NCBI GenBank assembly: GCA_017545595.1
Contig: JAFWLO010000006.1
Coordinates: 1-44,829, forward strand
Length of the DNA: 44,829 nt
Direction: 5' to 3'
DNA from: Candidatus Saccharimonadota bacterium
GTDB lineage: Bacteria > Patescibacteriota > Saccharimonadia > Saccharimonadales > Saccharimonadaceae
Shown here: in pieces, positions 30,279-38,949 of the stretch
Layout of the letters: each line of letters begins with the position of its first letter
How positions within the stretch are numbered: the first letter of the stretch is position 1
The notes under the pieces: generated by a model
The model's database searches: none
What the model was told of the DNA's origin: nothing
The model's input: the letters and a program-made list of their open reading frames with translations, nothing else
Translations under genes and position numbers: made by a program

Positions 30279-31850
30279 TTATTTACTTTCATGATACTCT
30301 TTCTCGGTGTTTACATTCCAAACATTAGATTTGTCGGTTGTTCCGGAAATTATGTCTTTGACCGCTTCAAAAGAAGTACACATGGAGTGGTCAAGGTTGT
30401 TATAGCGGTGTTGACCGTTGCGGCCGACGCAGAAGAGATTCGGGATTTTGTCAAGATAATTACGGAGGTCATCCATGTGCTCGTAGGTATCAAAGTATGC
30501 AGGGTACGCTTTTTTGACACGTTCAACATGATAGTCCAGAGCTTCTTTTTCGTCGTTTATGATGTTGATTTTTGCCATTTCTTTTATTGCAAGCTTGGCA
30601 AAGTCGTCGTCGGTCATACTCCAGAGTTCATCTCCTTCGTTACAGAAGTATTCTAGACCAACCCAAACTGTGTTTTCTACGTCTTTGACTAGATATGGAG
30701 ACCAGTTGTTATAAATTTGGAAGCGACCCATCTTTACACTCTTGTCATGAACATAAACCCAGTTGTCCGGAACGATATTTCCGAGGGTTTTTATGTTGGT
30801 CTCGTTTTTTAACGCAAGTTTTTTACTGAGGACACCGACGGTCATGTAGTCTCGGTATGGAAGCCCAGAGGCGATTTTTAACATATCTTTCGGGACATCA
30901 TTCATAGCTTCAACGAGGTCTTTTATCGGCATGGAGGAAATAATGTAGTCGCCTTCGAGGGTAATCTTTTTTCCGTCTTTTTTATAAACAACACCGGTTA
31001 GGACATCTTTTTTGTTCTTTTTTATACCAACAACTTTTGCGTTCTTGGTAATTTTTCCACCCTTTTTCTCTATTTCTTTCGCAGTGATTTCCCAGAGTTG
31101 GCCTGGGCCGAGTTTTGGATAGGCGAATTCTTCAATGAGTGAGGTTTCTACTTTTCTGTTTTTCTTACCAAAAGCTTTTCCAAAAATATCCTTAAGGATG
31201 GCAGAAATTGAGAGACCTTTAACTCGTTGAGCGCCCCACTCGGCGGAGATTTCTCGGGGGTGGCGTCCCCAGAGGTTTTCTGTGTAATTCTCGAAGAACA
31301 TGGAATAAAGTTTTTTGCCGAAGCGATTGATATAGAAGTTTTCTAAGTTATCTTCAGGGAGTTTATGAACCATGCTTTTTAGATAACTACAACCGACAAC
31401 GAATGTTGTTCCTAGACCCATGTTTTTTATCGTGGAGGCTTTAAGGGAGACGGGGTAGTCGAAGAATTTTTGATTGAAAAAGATACGCGAAAGGCGATTT
31501 CTGCGGAGCATGACTTTATCGGATTTTTCCGGATCGGGGCCACCGTCTTTTATGTTTGAGGTTCTGTCGAGTTTTTTATCGTCGTATGGAAGCGACCCTT
31601 GTGTCGGGAGCATCTTTTCCCACCATTCGTTAACTTCGGGGACTTTAGAGAAGAAGCGGTGACCACCCATATCCATACGGTTCCCTTTATAATTAACTGT
31701 TCGAGAGATTCCTCCGAAGGTGTTTGTTTCTTCGAGAATGACGACTTTATAGTTTTTTGACTTATCTAGAAGCTCGTAGGCCGCAGTCAGACCCGCTGGA
31801 CCAGCACCAATAATGATGGCGGTTTGTTTATCTGATAATTTTTTCAGCAT
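30279..31850 (-). CDS. FAD-dependent amine-oxidase/UDP-galactopyranose-mutase-like protein
   Basis: 523 residues. FAD-binding [18 protein letters not shown] (11-28), then [40 protein letters not shown] and a C-terminal [20 protein letters not shown] closing the FAD fold. Similar proteins in glycan clusters are annotated as protoporphyrinogen-oxidase-like or mutase-like; the 'NLDHSM' end matches that group. A role in sugar modification, perhaps a second mutase-type reaction, is inferred from its position. The start overlaps the 3' end of glf by 23 bp. Substrate unknown. A conventional heme-pathway role is unlikely because no heme genes are nearby. Confidence 0.75.
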   Translation of the reverse strand: MLKKLSDKQTAIIIGAGPAGLTAAYELLDKSKNYKVVILEETNTFGGISRTVNYKGNRMDMGGHRFFSKVPEVNEWWEKMLPTQGSLPYDDKKLDRTSNIKDGGPDPEKSDKVMLRRNRLSRIFFNQKFFDYPVSLKASTIKNMGLGTTFVVGCSYLKSMVHKLPEDNLENFYINRFGKKLYSMFFENYTENLWGRHPREISAEWGAQRVKGLSISAILKDIFGKAFGKKNRKVETSLIEEFAYPKLGPGQLWEITAKEIEKKGGKITKNAKVVGIKKNKKDVLTGVVYKKDGKKITLEGDYIISSMPIKDLVEAMNDVPKDMLKIASGLPYRDYMTVGVLSKKLALKNETNIKTLGNIVPDNWVYVHDKSVKMGRFQIYNNWSPYLVKDVENTVWVGLEYFCNEGDELWSMTDDDFAKLAIKEMAKINIINDEKEALDYHVERVKKAYPAYFDTYEHMDDLRNYLDKIPNLFCVGRNGQHRYNNLDHSMCTSFEAVKDIISGTTDKSNVWNVNTEKEYHESK

Positions 31851-32940
31851 CAGTCAATGCTTTTTCTATAACCGAATCCATATCGTAATACTTGTATTCG
31901 CCTAGCCTACCCCCGAAAAAAGTATTTTTCTCCTTTTCGGCTAGCTTTTTATAGCGCTCATATAATTCATTGTTCTTTTTGTCGTTCACCGGGTAGTATG
32001 GTTCGTCCCCGTTCTTCCATTCGAAACTATATTCCTTGCTAATTACTGTTTTTGGCAAGTCTTTTCCACTTTCATCCTTCCCAAATTCAAACCATTTGTG
32101 TTCAATTATTCTTGTATATGGAGTTTCTTTATCTGTATAGTTAACAACCGCGTTACCTTGAAAATTATCTATATCCAATATCTCATTCTCAAACCTTACC
32201 GTCCTGTATTCTAAAATACCTAGTTCCTGATCAAAATACGCGTCTATTGGGCCGGTATAAATAGTAGTTTTAGCTATATTCTTATAGTCTTTCTTGTTTT
32301 TTAAGTAGTCTGTATTGAGACGCACCTCTACGCCTTCTAGCATTTTTTCTACCATTTTCGTATATCCGCCAATTGGAATGCCTTGATACTTTGAATCGAA
32401 GTAGTTATTGTCATAAGTAAATCTAACCGGCAATCTTTTAATAATGAACGCCGGAAGTTCCGAGCATGATCTTCCCCATTGTTTTTCAGTATAGCCTTTA
32501 ATTAACTTTTCATAAATATCTTTCCCAACTAGTTTGATTGATTGCTCTTCGAGGTTTTTAGGTTCTTTTAAGATGGTTTTTTGGCTTTCAATCTTCTTTT
32601 TTGCTTCCTCTGGCGTTATTGTATTCCAGAGTTTGTAGAAAGTGTACATATTGAACGGCAAAGAATAGATTTCGCCTTTATAATTCGCGATTGGGGAGTT
32701 CGTATAGCGATTGAATGTCGCAAATTTAGTAATATAGTGCCATACTTTCTCGTTATTAGTATGAAAAATATGTGCACCATATTTATGCACGTTAATTCCT
32801 TCTATTTTCTCTGTGTAAAGATTCCCGGCAATCGTAGGTCGTTTGTCTATAACTAGGGCTTTTTTTCCTCGTTTCGTAGCTTGTTCCGCAAAGACGGCAC
32901 CATATAGGCCCGCACCGACTATGAGAAAATCGTATTTCAC
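31828..32940 (-). CDS. glf: UDP-galactopyranose mutase
   Basis: 370 residues, GTG start overlapping the previous gene's TAG (TAGTG) with AAGGAG upstream. FAD-binding [20 protein letters not shown] (5-24), [36 protein letters not shown], then [20 protein letters not shown] and [20 protein letters not shown] are all hallmark blocks. It converts UDP-Galp to UDP-Galf using reduced FAD. With galE in the same locus it supplies the galactofuranose donor. Confidence 0.95.
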   Translation of the reverse strand: MKYDFLIVGAGLYGAVFAEQATKRGKKALVIDKRPTIAGNLYTEKIEGINVHKYGAHIFHTNNEKVWHYITKFATFNRYTNSPIANYKGEIYSLPFNMYTFYKLWNTITPEEAKKKIESQKTILKEPKNLEEQSIKLVGKDIYEKLIKGYTEKQWGRSCSELPAFIIKRLPVRFTYDNNYFDSKYQGIPIGGYTKMVEKMLEGVEVRLNTDYLKNKKDYKNIAKTTIYTGPIDAYFDQELGILEYRTVRFENEILDIDNFQGNAVVNYTDKETPYTRIIEHKWFEFGKDESGKDLPKTVISKEYSFEWKNGDEPYYPVNDKKNNELYERYKKLAEKEKNTFFGGRLGEYKYYDMDSVIEKALTDAEKIIR

Positions 32941-33659
32941 TATAGCTCCTTTTTTAATTCTTTAAAATCCGAAGTGGCCTTGCGTCCTATCGCTATAATT
33001 TTTTTGATGTTAATCGAATTAGTGCCTTTTTCTCTTGGTTTAAAGCTTATTTTTTCAAATTTAACCTTCCTGTCATAATAGACAAAATAAGTTGTAATCA
33101 TGATATTCGGAAGATTAAAATCTGGTTTTAGCTTATATAGATATTCTTTTAGTATTTTGGCTTTCATAAGCCTAAATGGAGCATTTGCGTCGGGAACTTT
33201 TACGCCAAAGTATTGTTTAACGAGAAAACATACAGTTTTCTCTACAAAAGCACGAATCTTGCCATCTCCTCTTTTGGCCCTGTGTCCGAAAATCGCATCG
33301 TAATTATTGCGTTCTTTCCAGAAAATTTCAAACTCGTCAGGGTTTGTCTGTCCGTCTGAATCAGTTTGGAATATCCAATTGGCTTTTTTTACGGAATAAT
33401 CATACAAAAAGAAGACTGCTGCACCGTGACCACCATTTTCCTTGCGAAGCGGAGTAAATAGAGGGTGCGTCTTCGCGTATTTTTTCATGATTTCGTATGT
33501 TTCGTCTTTACTTCCATCATCAACAACAACAAGTCTTGATTTCCCATGAGCAGAATGTTTCGCAATTATCGGGTACCATTCATTTAGAGTGTCTTCAATG
33601 TTTTCTTCTTCGTTATAAGCCGGCATAACGATATATAGTATTTCGTCTTTTTGCTTCAT
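32940..33659 (-). CDS. GT2-family glycosyltransferase, dolichyl-phosphate-mannose-synthase-like
   Basis: 239 residues. GT-A motifs YIVMPAYNEEENIEDTLN, RLVVVDDGSKDETYEIM, NGGHGAAVFFLYDYSVKKA and FQTDSDGQTNPDE (DxD-type). Like DPM synthases it probably transfers a sugar to a polyprenyl phosphate, but the C-terminal membrane helices found in many of them are missing. The product could be the donor for the GT39-like membrane transferase encoded divergently (33746). It is first in an operon with glf and the 523-residue FAD protein. Confidence 0.83.
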   Translation of the reverse strand: MKQKDEILYIVMPAYNEEENIEDTLNEWYPIIAKHSAHGKSRLVVVDDGSKDETYEIMKKYAKTHPLFTPLRKENGGHGAAVFFLYDYSVKKANWIFQTDSDGQTNPDEFEIFWKERNNYDAIFGHRAKRGDGKIRAFVEKTVCFLVKQYFGVKVPDANAPFRLMKAKILKEYLYKLKPDFNLPNIMITTYFVYYDRKVKFEKISFKPREKGTNSINIKKIIAIGRKATSDFKELKKEL

Positions 33660-33665
33660 AAATCT

Positions 33666-33737
33666 ATATTACATCCTTAAAACTGTTTTGAAAAGATAAT
33701 TAACTCGGTTTGATTTTATCTTTTTACGAGTTATAAT
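33666..33737. promoter_or_regulatory. Divergent promoters between GT2 and GT39-like genes
   Basis: Minus: TAATAT (33666-33671), 6 nt before the GT2 ATG. Plus: TATAAT (33732-33737), 8 nt before the ATG at 33746. Both fit the leaderless pattern. Confidence 0.5.
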
Positions 33738-33745
33738 GGTTTTAT

Positions 33746-35881
33746 ATGAATTTATTAAGGTCATTATTAGGGCGAAATAGAGTTTTAGTTACTGTTCTTT
33801 TTTTTGTTATTGTGTTGTCAGTTGCGGTTCCTTTTTCCTTAGCTTGGTCAAGAACAGCAATTACGTTTTTAGAGTTTGAGTCTCCTTTTGTCTCCCGTTC
33901 CGATGATAATTATCAGCAGTTATACGGCGAAAGACAAATACGTCAAGAGTTCGAAATGCCTTTTGATATTTTGAATTCTATTTCCTTCGAAATAAATACT
34001 TTTAACAGGGTAAATAATAGTTCTTACGAGGTTACGATAAAAGATTGTAAGGACAATGATATTGCCACGCAAACGATAAATTCTATTACCGTTGATGATA
34101 ATAATACCATACGTGTTATTTTTCCGAGAAATATCGCGGTTAAGCGAGGCGAGAAATATAGTTTAGTGATTAGGCCACTTGACAATACTAGCGAACAATC
34201 TTCTATAGGGTTTTATTATGGAGAGAGCGCTGAACCTGGCAACGAAACGAATATTTATTATAGAATATATGGTGGAAATTATTCTTGTTGGTGGACCGGT
34301 TTTGCCTGTTTTGTCTTGATTTATTTGTTTCTAGTGCTAGGTAGGTTTTTTTATCTGGTCATTAATAAAAAATCTGCAAAGAATGACTTCATATTGAAGT
34401 GTCTCTTAGTTTTTGGTTTGGCGTTTGCTCTGTCTTCTGTTTTCTCAGTCGCAACTGGCTTTACGGACGAGTACGACAATATGCGTGGCGGTTTGGTAAT
34501 TGCCGATGGCGGAGTTCTTTATAGAGACTATATCACCCAACATACCCCTTTCGTTTATTATTTATGCTCTTTATTTGCCAGACTCGGAGCTAGGTCGGTG
34601 ATTCAATTCAGGTTTTCGTTTTATATTTTTCTTGCTTCCGTGTGGCTCTTTGTTTTTATTCGTTATGGTCACTCCTTTGGGGAGAAACGTATCTTGGCTT
34701 TGCTAGTAGCAATAACATGTATCCTGTTTCCTCTTTTTCAATATGATGAATCCAGAATTCTTTCTGACAATGTCCAGGCTTTTTGTTTTGTCATATTGTT
34801 ATTCGAGTTTATTCTATATTATAGAGATCCTAAACATAGTTTAGATTGGACTAGAGCCGTCGTCGTGTCGCTTTGTATTTATTTAAGCGTGGGGTCTGCA
34901 TTTAATAGCGTATATACTTTAGCTGGTTTTGCGTTTTGTTTTTTCGTCGTCGAAATAAAGTATTGGTTAAGGACTGGTATTACCTTTAAAAGTACATTAA
35001 AAAGATATTATAAACTTATCTCCATCGTGATTCTGCCTTTATTCTTATTTTTTATTTATTTTTCATCCAAACATGCATTAAATGATGTTATTGAGCAAGC
35101 ATACTTGTTCAATACTAGTGTTTATTCGGATTATCTTAAAGAAGGGTATGGATCAAACATCATAGCGCCGTTTTTCCATGGGATTAAGAATTATTTATCC
35201 GTCTTTAAGAATAGTATTCTTGCAGGTTTGCATTGGCAACTTAGTTTCGAGAATATTACAAATCTAGTTTTTATTTCTTTGTCATTACTTACTGTATTTG
35301 TATATGCTAGACAGAAGAAAGTTCTACTCTGTATTCTTCTTTTAACGGCAACTTGTTTTTCGTTTTCGAGAGATGGTTTTCATACTATTTCAGCATGGGA
35401 GATAATTGTTTTTACTGGCATTGTTCTTTTCCCGTATAATATAGGAAGTTTAAAAAAATGGCAGCTTTTTATTGTATGTTTAATGGTTTTATTCATGCTG
35501 GTCCCATATTTTAACCACATCACAGCGTTTGTTCTTTACAAAGATGAGCCAATTTCTGAGCTCGAAAAAAAGGTTATAGATTCAACTAGAGATGGAGAAG
35601 AAATATTCTTGAGCGCATACGTGAACGATTCTTTGTATTACCAATACAAGAACCGAAAAATAGCCAATAAGGCATCATATCTTTTACCTTGGTATATGGT
35701 TTGGTATGAAAAAACAACACTTAGCGATTTAGAATCTAAAAAGCCAAGTGTTGTAATTTATGATCCTCTCGTTAGTGTATGGGGAATAGACAATTTTGCC
35801 CCGGCGTTGTCTGAATACATTGAGCAGAACTACACCCAGAACGTGCGTTATGATTTGTTGTGGGAAAAGCCAGCTGAATAG
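33746..35881 (+). CDS. GT39-like polytopic membrane glycosyltransferase
   Basis: 711 residues. Helix 1 (about 13-33) is followed by an unusual extracytoplasmic domain (about 38-180), then about ten further helices. The first loop after helix 2 has TGFTDEYDNMRGGLVIADGG (238-257) with Asp241-Glu242, and then YRDYITQHTPFVYYL, the pattern of ArnT/PMT-type GT-C enzymes that use polyprenyl-phosphate sugars outside the membrane. The C-terminal domain (about 600-711) is soluble. It probably adds sugars to the exported glycan or a surface protein. The sequence is AT-rich compared with the rfb genes. It stands alone on its strand; the GT2 at 32940-33659 could make its lipid donor. Confidence 0.72.
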   Translation: MNLLRSLLGRNRVLVTVLFFVIVLSVAVPFSLAWSRTAITFLEFESPFVSRSDDNYQQLYGERQIRQEFEMPFDILNSISFEINTFNRVNNSSYEVTIKDCKDNDIATQTINSITVDDNNTIRVIFPRNIAVKRGEKYSLVIRPLDNTSEQSSIGFYYGESAEPGNETNIYYRIYGGNYSCWWTGFACFVLIYLFLVLGRFFYLVINKKSAKNDFILKCLLVFGLAFALSSVFSVATGFTDEYDNMRGGLVIADGGVLYRDYITQHTPFVYYLCSLFARLGARSVIQFRFSFYIFLASVWLFVFIRYGHSFGEKRILALLVAITCILFPLFQYDESRILSDNVQAFCFVILLFEFILYYRDPKHSLDWTRAVVVSLCIYLSVGSAFNSVYTLAGFAFCFFVVEIKYWLRTGITFKSTLKRYYKLISIVILPLFLFFIYFSSKHALNDVIEQAYLFNTSVYSDYLKEGYGSNIIAPFFHGIKNYLSVFKNSILAGLHWQLSFENITNLVFISLSLLTVFVYARQKKVLLCILLLTATCFSFSRDGFHTISAWEIIVFTGIVLFPYNIGSLKKWQLFIVCLMVLFMLVPYFNHITAFVLYKDEPISELEKKVIDSTRDGEEIFLSAYVNDSLYYQYKNRKIANKASYLLPWYMVWYEKTTLSDLESKKPSVVIYDPLVSVWGIDNFAPALSEYIEQNYTQNVRYDLLWEKPAE

Positions 35882-35884
35882 TTT

Positions 35885-36733
35885 TTAACTTAGTCTCCAC
35901 TTTCTTTTAAGTTTTTTCTCGAGTTTTTCTATTTTTCTAAGAGTTGAAGGACGGAGATCGTTCGCAAGAACGGCTTCGGAATGGACACGTTTTATTTCCT
36001 TATAACGGTCTTCGAGGCTAGTGTTTGAAGTTACGGAATCCGAGGAAAGCCTGTGAAGATTGAGTTTTTCTGGAGAGTAGGCGATTTTTCCCTTCTCGGC
36101 GAGTTTTGTATAGAAGAACCAGTCGCCACAAAGTTTGTAGTTTTTCGCTCCACCGAGGATTTTAGGGAGCTCGGGGATGTTTTTGAAGACACAGGCGGAG
36201 ACATTCGGGATAGAGTTGAAGATGGCGAGGTTTTTATTTAGTTCGCGTTTTCCGCTGGCGATGTATTTTCCTGGGAGGTGTTTTTTTCTTAAAATATCAT
36301 ATTTCTGGCGTAGTTTGTCTCTTTTCTTAACGTCTCCGACAAGCTTTGAACCTGTATAAGATAGGACGGCTTTCTTATTTTTCTCAAAAGGAGCGACGGC
36401 GGTTTCTAGAAAATCTTCGACGCAGGAGTCGTCGAGTTCCGCAATCCAAATGAGCTCGGAGGAAGCTTCGATAACGCCTTTTCTCCACTGAAGAAAAACG
36501 TTCCCGGAATTTTTCTCGTTTTTTATGAATAGAAACTCAACGTCAGGATGAGCTTTTCTTTGTTTTTTGAGTTCACGGTTGATGACTGCGACAGAATTGT
36601 CGGTCGAGGCGTCATCGAGAATAATAACTTCGGAAACGGGATATGTTTGGGTTAGAATTTCTTCGAGGCGAGACGGAAAAAAATCGGAATAGTTGTAGTT
36701 TGGAAGAATAGCAGTGACGGAGGGGCGTTCCAT
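35885..36733 (-). CDS. GT2-family glycosyltransferase, paralogue of the neighbouring fusion
   Basis: 282 residues. VTAILPNYNYSDFFPSRLEE, EVIILDDASTDNSVAVIN, NEKNSGNVFLQWRKGVIEAS and WIAELDDSCVEDFLET form the GT-A core, with the DD acidic site in AELDDS. The C-terminal part is short and basic (KLEKKLKRKWRLS). It is clearly a paralogue of residues 15-290 of the next protein upstream, from which it is separated by one base, so the pair arose by duplication. Probably one of several rhamnosyl- or galactofuranosyl-transferases; the donor is not determinable. Confidence 0.83.
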   Translation of the reverse strand: MERPSVTAILPNYNYSDFFPSRLEEILTQTYPVSEVIILDDASTDNSVAVINRELKKQRKAHPDVEFLFIKNEKNSGNVFLQWRKGVIEASSELIWIAELDDSCVEDFLETAVAPFEKNKKAVLSYTGSKLVGDVKKRDKLRQKYDILRKKHLPGKYIASGKRELNKNLAIFNSIPNVSACVFKNIPELPKILGGAKNYKLCGDWFFYTKLAEKGKIAYSPEKLNLHRLSSDSVTSNTSLEDRYKEIKRVHSEAVLANDLRPSTLRKIEKLEKKLKRKWRLS

Positions 36734-36734
36734 T

Positions 36735-38876
36735 TTATGCGGTCTTGATAAAGTTAATTGTTTTCTTAATTAGATTTTTTGATTTTCTTATAACCCGACG
36801 AGGAATACTGCCACGGACCATTTCTCTCGCCGTAGGAAGTGAGCCGTAGGTAATTTCTTTTTTGAGTTCGTTGCTGACTTTTTTGACTTTTTCGGAAGCT
36901 TCAACAGGGGGAGTAGTATAAGATTTTTTGATTTTGTTCTTGCGAACAGTATCCTCACCCGCCATAACTTTATCAACGAAATCTATGAATTGAGTATATC
37001 CTTTTTCTATTGGATAATCTTGCATGTATTTGTTTCCGGCTTCGGACATAGACATTCTTAACTCTTTATTGTTCAACACTTCCAAGATTGCCGTAGCGAT
37101 GGACTCTGGATTTGGCTGAGCAAGAAGGCATCCCTTTTCTGGAAAATCGTAAAGGTTATTTTCGTGGTAGAGTTCCACAACTGGAAGACCGGCGGCCATC
37201 ATTTCGAAAGGAATTCTGGACGGGTTTGAAGCCGACATGCATATACCTACAGAACATTTGTTATATAGTTCATTGCACTTATCTGTAGATATTTCTCCAA
37301 GGTGGGTAACATTCAAGCCGTGAATCGCTTTTGCCATTGAGCCGTAAAGATAGATTTTTGTTTTAGGACGGATTTCTTGGACGATTTGAAGGGCTTTAAG
37401 GGCGATTTTGTCACAACGACGAGGCTTTCCTGGTTGAAAAATAAGACAAATCGCATCTTCTTTTTTAATGTTATCAAGTTTTTTGTATGTTCCTAAGTCC
37501 GCACAGAAGTTAAAATAATTTGTATTCATTGGGTATTTGGAAGAGATTTTTTCTGATAACCACTTACCGATCGTGATTCCATCTAGATTCAATCTATAAG
37601 AGTCTTCCGCTGTGAGATATTCACTCCCCATAGCAAAGAACCACGGCTCAAAATCTTGTATAAAATACATTTTATGTTTTATTTTTGTTTTTGAGACTGG
37701 CTCGGCCGTATCCCAACCGGTTGCAAAAACCATGTCATATTTCTTATCTGCAAGTGTATAACCGGCAAAAACGTCTCCCTTAAACTCGCCATAGCCTTCT
37801 CTGATTCGCTCGAGAATTTCACTCGGGTATTCATTATTGAGGGTTTGAATATAAGCGTCGCATTGATAGCCGTGATCGACGAGCCTATTAATGTTAGAGA
37901 AAATCGTTCTGTGGCCACCTGATCCGCTAGAAAACCATGGAATGAGCCAAGCTATTCTTCCCTTTGTTCCGATGTTCTTGTTATTTTCCGTAAAGCCCAT
38001 ACCTCGCCTCCTTACTTTTTGCCACTCCAGGAGTTCCGGAGTAAGCTTGTATCTTTTAGCAATAGAATTCTGTACTGAGCAAACTTCATTATATTCGGTT
38101 AGAAGCTTAACATTAGTCGACGCGGAACCTTGGTCGTGCTTCCTGTAATAGTTTAGTGGTTTCGAAGAATAAACGATGTCACCATATTCGAGAACCCTAG
38201 AGTAAATATACCAATCTCCAGCAACCTTGTATTTTTTTGCTTCTTCAAATATATCGGGGAGATTTTTTTGATTTTTCCAAACAACGCTAGAGACATTCAT
38301 GATAGGGTTAGTTCCGCTCAAGAAGTATTTTATTTCGTTTTTTCCTTCATTGAAGAAATCTGAATTATAACGTCCACTCTTCCACATGTCGGCCCAATCC
38401 GAGCAGGTTGTGCTTTTTACGACATTGTTCTGGTTTATGCGATATGAGTCGGAGTAAAATAGAACTGCAGTTTCATAATCGTCAAATTTTTTCATCGCTG
38501 TTTCGAGAAAATGGCAATCACAACTGTCGTCAGCCTCGGCAATCCAAATATAATCGCTAGTTACCTCCTTGATTCCCTTTTGCCATTGAGAAAAGACACA
38601 GCCGCCAGAGTTTTTTTCATTAATGATGAATTTTATCTTAAGTTTAGGGTGTTCTTTTTTTATTGTGGAGATTTTTTCGTTAATGATTTCTACGGAATTA
38701 TCTGGCGACGCATCATCAAGGATGATGAGTTCAGAAATTGGATAAGTCTGGAAAAGAATAGAATCAATTCGCTCTATGATAAAATTCTCGTAGTTGTAAT
38801 TCGGAATAACCGCCGCAACCGTATGAGTTCTGCGCAGTTTAACAGAGGAACTGTTTTTGTAGATGTTGACTTTCAT
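36735..38876 (-). CDS. Two-domain glycosyltransferase: GT2 fused to a WsaF/GT4-like domain
   Basis: 713 residues. Domain 1 (about 18-295) is GT2: AAVIPNYNYENFIIERIDSI, LIILDDASPDNSVEIIN, NEKNSGGCVFSQWQKG and WIAEADDSC. Domain 2 (about 310-645) is GT-B: IAWLIPWFSSGSGGHRTIFS, MYFIQDFEPWFFAMGSEYLT, ICLIFQPGKPRRCDKIALKA, and a donor-site ending ICMSASNPSRIPFEMMAAGL. The IQD-EP-F--GSEY block is that of WsaF, a rhamnosyltransferase of S-layer glycans, which fits with the rfb genes nearby. The C-terminal basic tail (about 665-713) is unrelated. Likely adds two successive sugars. It is AT-richer than the adjacent paralogue. Confidence 0.83.
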   Translation of the reverse strand: MKVNIYKNSSSVKLRRTHTVAAVIPNYNYENFIIERIDSILFQTYPISELIILDDASPDNSVEIINEKISTIKKEHPKLKIKFIINEKNSGGCVFSQWQKGIKEVTSDYIWIAEADDSCDCHFLETAMKKFDDYETAVLFYSDSYRINQNNVVKSTTCSDWADMWKSGRYNSDFFNEGKNEIKYFLSGTNPIMNVSSVVWKNQKNLPDIFEEAKKYKVAGDWYIYSRVLEYGDIVYSSKPLNYYRKHDQGSASTNVKLLTEYNEVCSVQNSIAKRYKLTPELLEWQKVRRRGMGFTENNKNIGTKGRIAWLIPWFSSGSGGHRTIFSNINRLVDHGYQCDAYIQTLNNEYPSEILERIREGYGEFKGDVFAGYTLADKKYDMVFATGWDTAEPVSKTKIKHKMYFIQDFEPWFFAMGSEYLTAEDSYRLNLDGITIGKWLSEKISSKYPMNTNYFNFCADLGTYKKLDNIKKEDAICLIFQPGKPRRCDKIALKALQIVQEIRPKTKIYLYGSMAKAIHGLNVTHLGEISTDKCNELYNKCSVGICMSASNPSRIPFEMMAAGLPVVELYHENNLYDFPEKGCLLAQPNPESIATAILEVLNNKELRMSMSEAGNKYMQDYPIEKGYTQFIDFVDKVMAGEDTVRKNKIKKSYTTPPVEASEKVKKVSNELKKEITYGSLPTAREMVRGSIPRRVIRKSKNLIKKTINFIKTA

Positions 38877-38937
38877 TTATTACATATAATTGTAACATAA
38901 AAGCCTATTTTTGTCTGCCCAGGTCTGGAATGTATGG

Positions 38938-38943
38938 TATAAT
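38938..38943 (+). promoter_or_regulatory. Extended -10, predicted leaderless start
   Basis: TGgTATAAT, six bases (TTGGAT), ATG at 38950. It fixes the start of the pyruvyl-transferase-like gene downstream of an in-frame ATG at 38911. Confidence 0.6.
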
Positions 38944-38949
38944 TTGGAT

